Below, one piece after another: positions 27,101 through 32,312 of a stretch of 64,000 bases of DNA. The stretch comes from Bactericera cockerelli (lineage: Eukaryota > Arthropoda > Insecta > Hemiptera > Triozidae), in assembly GCA_024516035.1 (NCBI GenBank), contig CM044964.1, positions 433,278 to 497,277 on the forward strand, given 5' to 3'. Below the pieces are notes generated by a model, which had not been told where the DNA came from, searched no databases, and saw only the letters and a program-made list of their open reading frames with translations. Both the position numbers and the translations under genes were made by a program. Each line of letters opens with the position of its first letter. Within the stretch, counting starts at the first letter, position 1.

Positions 27101-27731
27101 CTATTGAACCAGAGGACAAGGCATCATCCACCGGTGGTACATCATCCGACACAGATGTCACCACCAAACCCCGGGTCAAATCCTTGCAGGTAACTTCAGC
27201 AACTTATGTAACCGTGCGCTGGTACTTACTTTACTTACTCACTTAGTAAGTAAGTAAGTATCCATGGATTGTATGCATCTGGGCATGGATTTTTCCTCAT
27301 TAGCACTTTGAGGGTGAGGTGCTAAAAACTGCCCTAAGTACTTATTATTTTCTGGACATAGCTAGTAAGTTACCTTGTAGTAAGTTATGGACATACATAA
27401 TTGGCGAAATGGCTATCTCAAAATAAATAATTTTGTAAAACACAAAAAAAGCCAAGTGTTTTTTTTTATCTTCAAATTACAAAAATAAAGGAGATTGTTT
27501 AAAATTTTATGGCTGTATGGAATGGCATTGCCAACCAATGCCAAAAAAAAGGAAAAAAAGGAGATTGTTAACCATTTTTTTTTATTATTATTTAGCGAAA
27601 TGGCTATCTGAAAATTAATAACTTTGTAAAACATAAAAAAGCCAAGTGTTTTTTTTTATCTTCAAATTACAAAACTAAAGGAGATTGTTTAAAAATTTAT
27701 GGCTGTATGGAATAGCATTGCCAACCAATGC

Positions 27732-27769
<38 letters not shown>

Positions 27770-30700
27770 AGATTGTTAACCATTTTTTTTTATTATTATT
27801 ATTTGCCAAAAAAAGAAAAAGAAAAAAACGAGATTGTTCACCATTTTTCTTTTTATTATTTTTTACTCAGGAGTATCTGGAAGAGAACCGTCCGGACTAC
27901 GTGAGCAAGGCCAAGTGTTTTTTTTTATCTTCAAATTACAAAAACAAAGGAGATTGTTTAAAATTTTATGGTTGTATGGAATTGCCTTGCCAACTAATGC
28001 CAAAAAAAAAAAAAAAGGAGATTGTTAACCATTTTGACATTTTCATGTCTTTGCTCTGGCACATAACCAAAATTATGTAACGAAATTATGTAACGAAATA
28101 TTAAATTATAAAAAGAGAGAAGAGAAAAAGTATGTGTCATGCGCACAATACGAAATTTGGTCAGTTAAGTTTTAGACCTTGAATAGTAAAGATGAAAATG
28201 TCCCAATGGTTGCAGACTCGTATGCAAGCGTTTTTTTCCTCACTCTCTCTCTCTCTCTCTCATTTTCTCTCTCTTTCTCTTTCTCTCACTCTCTATAACT
28301 ATCTGTGTGTCTCTCTCTCTCGAATATACAATCTTCTTTTTTTATTATTATTCACTCAGGAGTATCTGGAAGAGAACCGTCCGGACTACGTGAGCAGGGC
28401 CGAGGTTCGACGCCAGTGCCTGGCGGAAAAGTCCTACCTGAGAGAGCAACTGGACTCCACCCAGCACAAGCAGCGGGTGCTGCTGGCAGCTCTGCAGTGC
28501 GGGGACTCGCCTAGTCCTGATACCAGAGTGAAGCCCAGAGGTGAGTGAGTGAGTGAAAGCAGAGGTGAGTGAGTGAAGCCCAGAGGTGAGTGAGTGAAAG
28601 CAGAGAGTCCTCCAGTGCGGGGACTCTCCTAGTCCTGTTGCTGCTGATGGAGATACCAGAGTGAAGCCCAGAGGTGAGTTAAGTGGCAGAGAATGCCTAA
28701 GGCATTAACTTCGCCCCGGATTACAATACATTGTACATTTAAATTTAAATATTTTTTTTTTCTATATCCCTTTTTTTGTAAATATTGTTATTATTTTTTT
28801 TTTTTTGTCTTTGTAATTTAGTGTTGTTTGTTTTGTAAAAAAAAATAGAGTGTAAATAAATAAATAAATAGGTGAGTGAGTGAAAGCAGAGGTGAGTGAG
28901 TGAAGCCCAGAGGTGAGTGAGTGAAAGCAGAGAGTCCTCCTGGCAGCTCTCCAGTGCGGGGACTCTCCTAGTCCTTCTGCTGCTGGAGATAACAGAGTGA
29001 AACCCAGAGGTGAGTGAGTGAGTGAAAGCAGAGGTGAGTGAGTGAGTGAAAGTAGAGGTGAGTGAGTGAGTGAAAGCAGAGGTGAGTGAGTGAAAGTAGA
29101 GGTGAGTGAGTGAGTGAAAGCAGAGGTGAGTGAGTGAAAGCAGAGGTGAGTGAGTGAAAGCAGAGGTGAGTGAGTGAAAGCAGAGGTGAGTGAGTGAAAG
29201 CAGAGGTGAGTGAGTGAAAGCAGAGGTGAGTGAGTGAAAGCAGAGGTGAGTGAGTGAAAGCAGAGGTGAGTGAGTGAAAGCAGAGGTGAGTGAGTGAAAG
29301 CAGAGGTGAGTGAGTGAAAGCAGAGGTGAGTGAGTGAAAGCAGAGGTGAGTGAGTGAAAGCAGAGGTGAGTGAGTGAAAGCAGAGGTGAGTGAGTGAAAG
29401 CAGAGGTGAGTGAGTGAAAGCAGAGGTGAGTGAGTGAAAGCAGAGGTGAGTGAGTGAAAGCAGAGGTGAGTGAGTGAAAGCAGAGGTGAGTGAGTGAAAG
29501 CAGAGGTGAGTGAGTGAAGCCCAGAGGTGAGTGAGTGCCTGAGTGAACGTTTGAAAAATGCTCTAGGCCTAACTATCATCCAAATGATACAAAACAAAAC
29601 AAAAATCTAAGGGTTGGGTGGAAGAGATTGCCACAGGCAATGACCCCGCCCTTTAGTTAGGACTTTAGTGTTATTTTCTTTTTTACTTATTTATTTTATC
29701 ATTTGTTTGTTTTTTCTTAATTTTATACTGTTACCATCGCACTCTGTCCTCCAAATAAAGCATCACCTTGATGGATCCGTGATATCAACATTTGAAGTGT
29801 TCCTCCATTGTTGCAGATCGCAAAGTCGCCAACCCTCTCTATCTTGTGCTTTTCTCATCCATAGGTTTCCTTCTAATTTTCTTATCGGGTCTACCCATCT
29901 TGTTGCTGGTTTTCCTCTTCCTCTCTTCCTGTCTCTAGGGTACCATTCCGTCACTCTTCTCGACCATCTATTATCCTCCCGTCTGGCCAAATGTCCTGCC
30001 CATCTTCTTTTACTTTCATATACTTGTTCTACAACATCTTTTACTTTGGTTCTTGATCTTATTTCTATATTTCTTATATGTTCTTTTAAACTGATGTTAC
30101 ACATTCTCCTCTCTATCGCTCTTTGTGTCACTCTGAGACCTTCTTCTTCTTGTTTGGTCGTACTCCATGTCTCACTGGCATATGAAATGGCTGGTAGGAT
30201 GTGTGAGTTAAATAACTCTGCTTTATATTTCATGTCTATATTTTTATCTTTCAGTATATCTTTTATTTTATTGTATCCTAACCATGCTGATTTCTTTCTG
30301 TTTTTAAGCTCTTCGGTTATGTCATTATTTACGTTTAATAAAGCATACTATAATAATATCCAACAGAAATCTATGAAATTTTCATATTATTTTGTGTATT
30401 CATTACTTTTTACTACTTGTGATATGACTAATACTTTTTAACATTCTTTTACTTTAATCTTTGTATTTATTGACATTTTTACTGTTGACATTGTAAATAG
30501 GGCTATTCCCGTAAATATAATCCCGTACACCTGGTATTTATAATTTATTAGTAAATCAAACAATTTTTCTTCTTAATAATTATTATTGCTGTCAGACCCG
30601 GCACTCTGTGAATTCAGAGATCCCAAAGGTCGCTGGTTTGAAACCCAGCCGGTACATGACAAGTTATCCTCCCATTTGAGATTTTGAGCACATAATCATA

Positions 30701-31496
30701 CGTCTTGGGCTAGTTCTTGTTTCCATGGTGTCCATAATGAGTGGGGAGTTGCACAGGTTCCATATATCTGGAATGTACAAATAGTTTTTACAGAGAGTTT
30801 TAAAACTATTTGTCAAACTTATCTACCTAAATTGAAGATGAGGATGATATTTTCATCAATGTTAATTTACTGATCTATATCTATAAAAGAAAGCTGTCTG
30901 TATGTATGTGTGTATGTGTGTATGTGTGTATGTATGTATGTTCTTTATACAAATCCACACCGTTTGACCGAGAAACCTGAAATTTTGCACATAGGTCCCT
31001 TTGGATCAGGAAATTCTTCTAGGCTAGGTTATATCTCCCTAAGGTTAAGCTACAACGGGTAAGGATAAAAAATGGATGGGTGACGCAAAAAAAATTCACG
31101 TTTTTTGACATAAATGACATTTTTTCTCGAAATTTGTCGCGACGACCTATCAACTCAAAGCGAGAAAGTTTTAGGCAAGGGTTTGAGCTTTCAATTGACA
31201 TATCGATCGCGAATTTCTGATGAGCCGTTCTTGAGCTACGCCGGGTAAGGTTAAAAAATGGATGGGTAACATGTAAAATATTCACGTTTCTTGACCTAAA
31301 TGACATTTTTTCTCGAAATTTGTAGTGACGACCTATCAACTCAAAGCGAGAAAGTTTTAGGCAAGGGTTCAGGCTTTCATTTGACATATTGATCGCGAAA
31401 TTCTGATGAGCCATTCTTGAGCTACGCCGGGGAAGAACAGAAAATAGATGGGCGACAAAAAAAAGTCAGGTTTTTTTTCGAACCTAAATGACATTT

Positions 31497-31529
<33 letters not shown>

Positions 31530-31661
31530 GTGTGGATGGATGTGTGTGTGTGTGGATGGGTGTGTGTGTGTGTGGATGGGTGTGTGTGTGTGTGTGGATG
31601 GGTGTGTGTGGATGGGTGTGTGTGTGTGTGTGGATGGGTGTGTGTGTGTGTGTGTGTGGAT

Positions 31662-31703
<42 letters not shown>

Positions 31704-32279
31704 TGTGGATGGGTGTGTGTGTGGATGGGTGTGTTTGTGGATGGGTGTGTGTGGGTGTGTGTGAGTGGGTGGGTGGGTGGGTGTGTGTGTGTGGGTGTGG
31801 TGTGTGTGTGGTTTGATGTGTGGGTGTGGGGGTTGGATGTGTGTATGGTGTGTGCGTTGTGTGTGTTTGATGGGCTGGCGAAGCGGCGGGTGTAACCCGC
31901 TAGTTAACATCTATAAAAATTGTTGAAAAAAAAAAAAAAAATACTAATTAATTTTATTAATTTTTTTGTGTTAATAATTTTGTTTTTTTTTTTTAATGAT
32001 AATGCTCCTCTTATTTTTTTGAAATTCGAGTACTCATATTTTTTTACCAAAGGCTTACACACGAATTTATTTGTCTTTACAAGCTAATCGCGATTGTATT
32101 GTACTTATTAAAAAAAAAAAAAAAAAAAAAATATAATAATAAACATGACCTGAAGCATTTCTTCTGAAGCTAATCGTGATATTAGCTAATCGTAAAAAAA
32201 TATTTTAATTTCTTGGATTATAATTACGTCAGTTATTGCTTAATTAACTCAACATAATTCAGCGTAGACAATTGTAAGG

Positions 32280-32312
<33 letters not shown>

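Noticed and set aside
28541..29540. CRISPR-like repeat array
   Set aside because: Repeats abut head to tail without unique spacers, and the genome is eukaryotic with spliced genes. The same applies to all other arrays.
28968..29597. 209-codon HSPLLSLTHLCF repeat frame
   Set aside because: Antisense reading of the 20-bp donor array.
29668..30441. 257-codon + strand frame
   Set aside because: Hydrophobic antisense shadow of the LINE fragment on the - strand.
31396..31430. Hammerhead ribozyme (ctgatgag motif)
   Set aside because: The CTGATGAG core is present, but no matching GAAA core and three-stem layout could be found around it.
31448..31910. Cys/Val/Gly and His/Thr/Pro repeat frames
   Set aside because: Translations of the GT-rich Helitron array; the same for 46875-47411.
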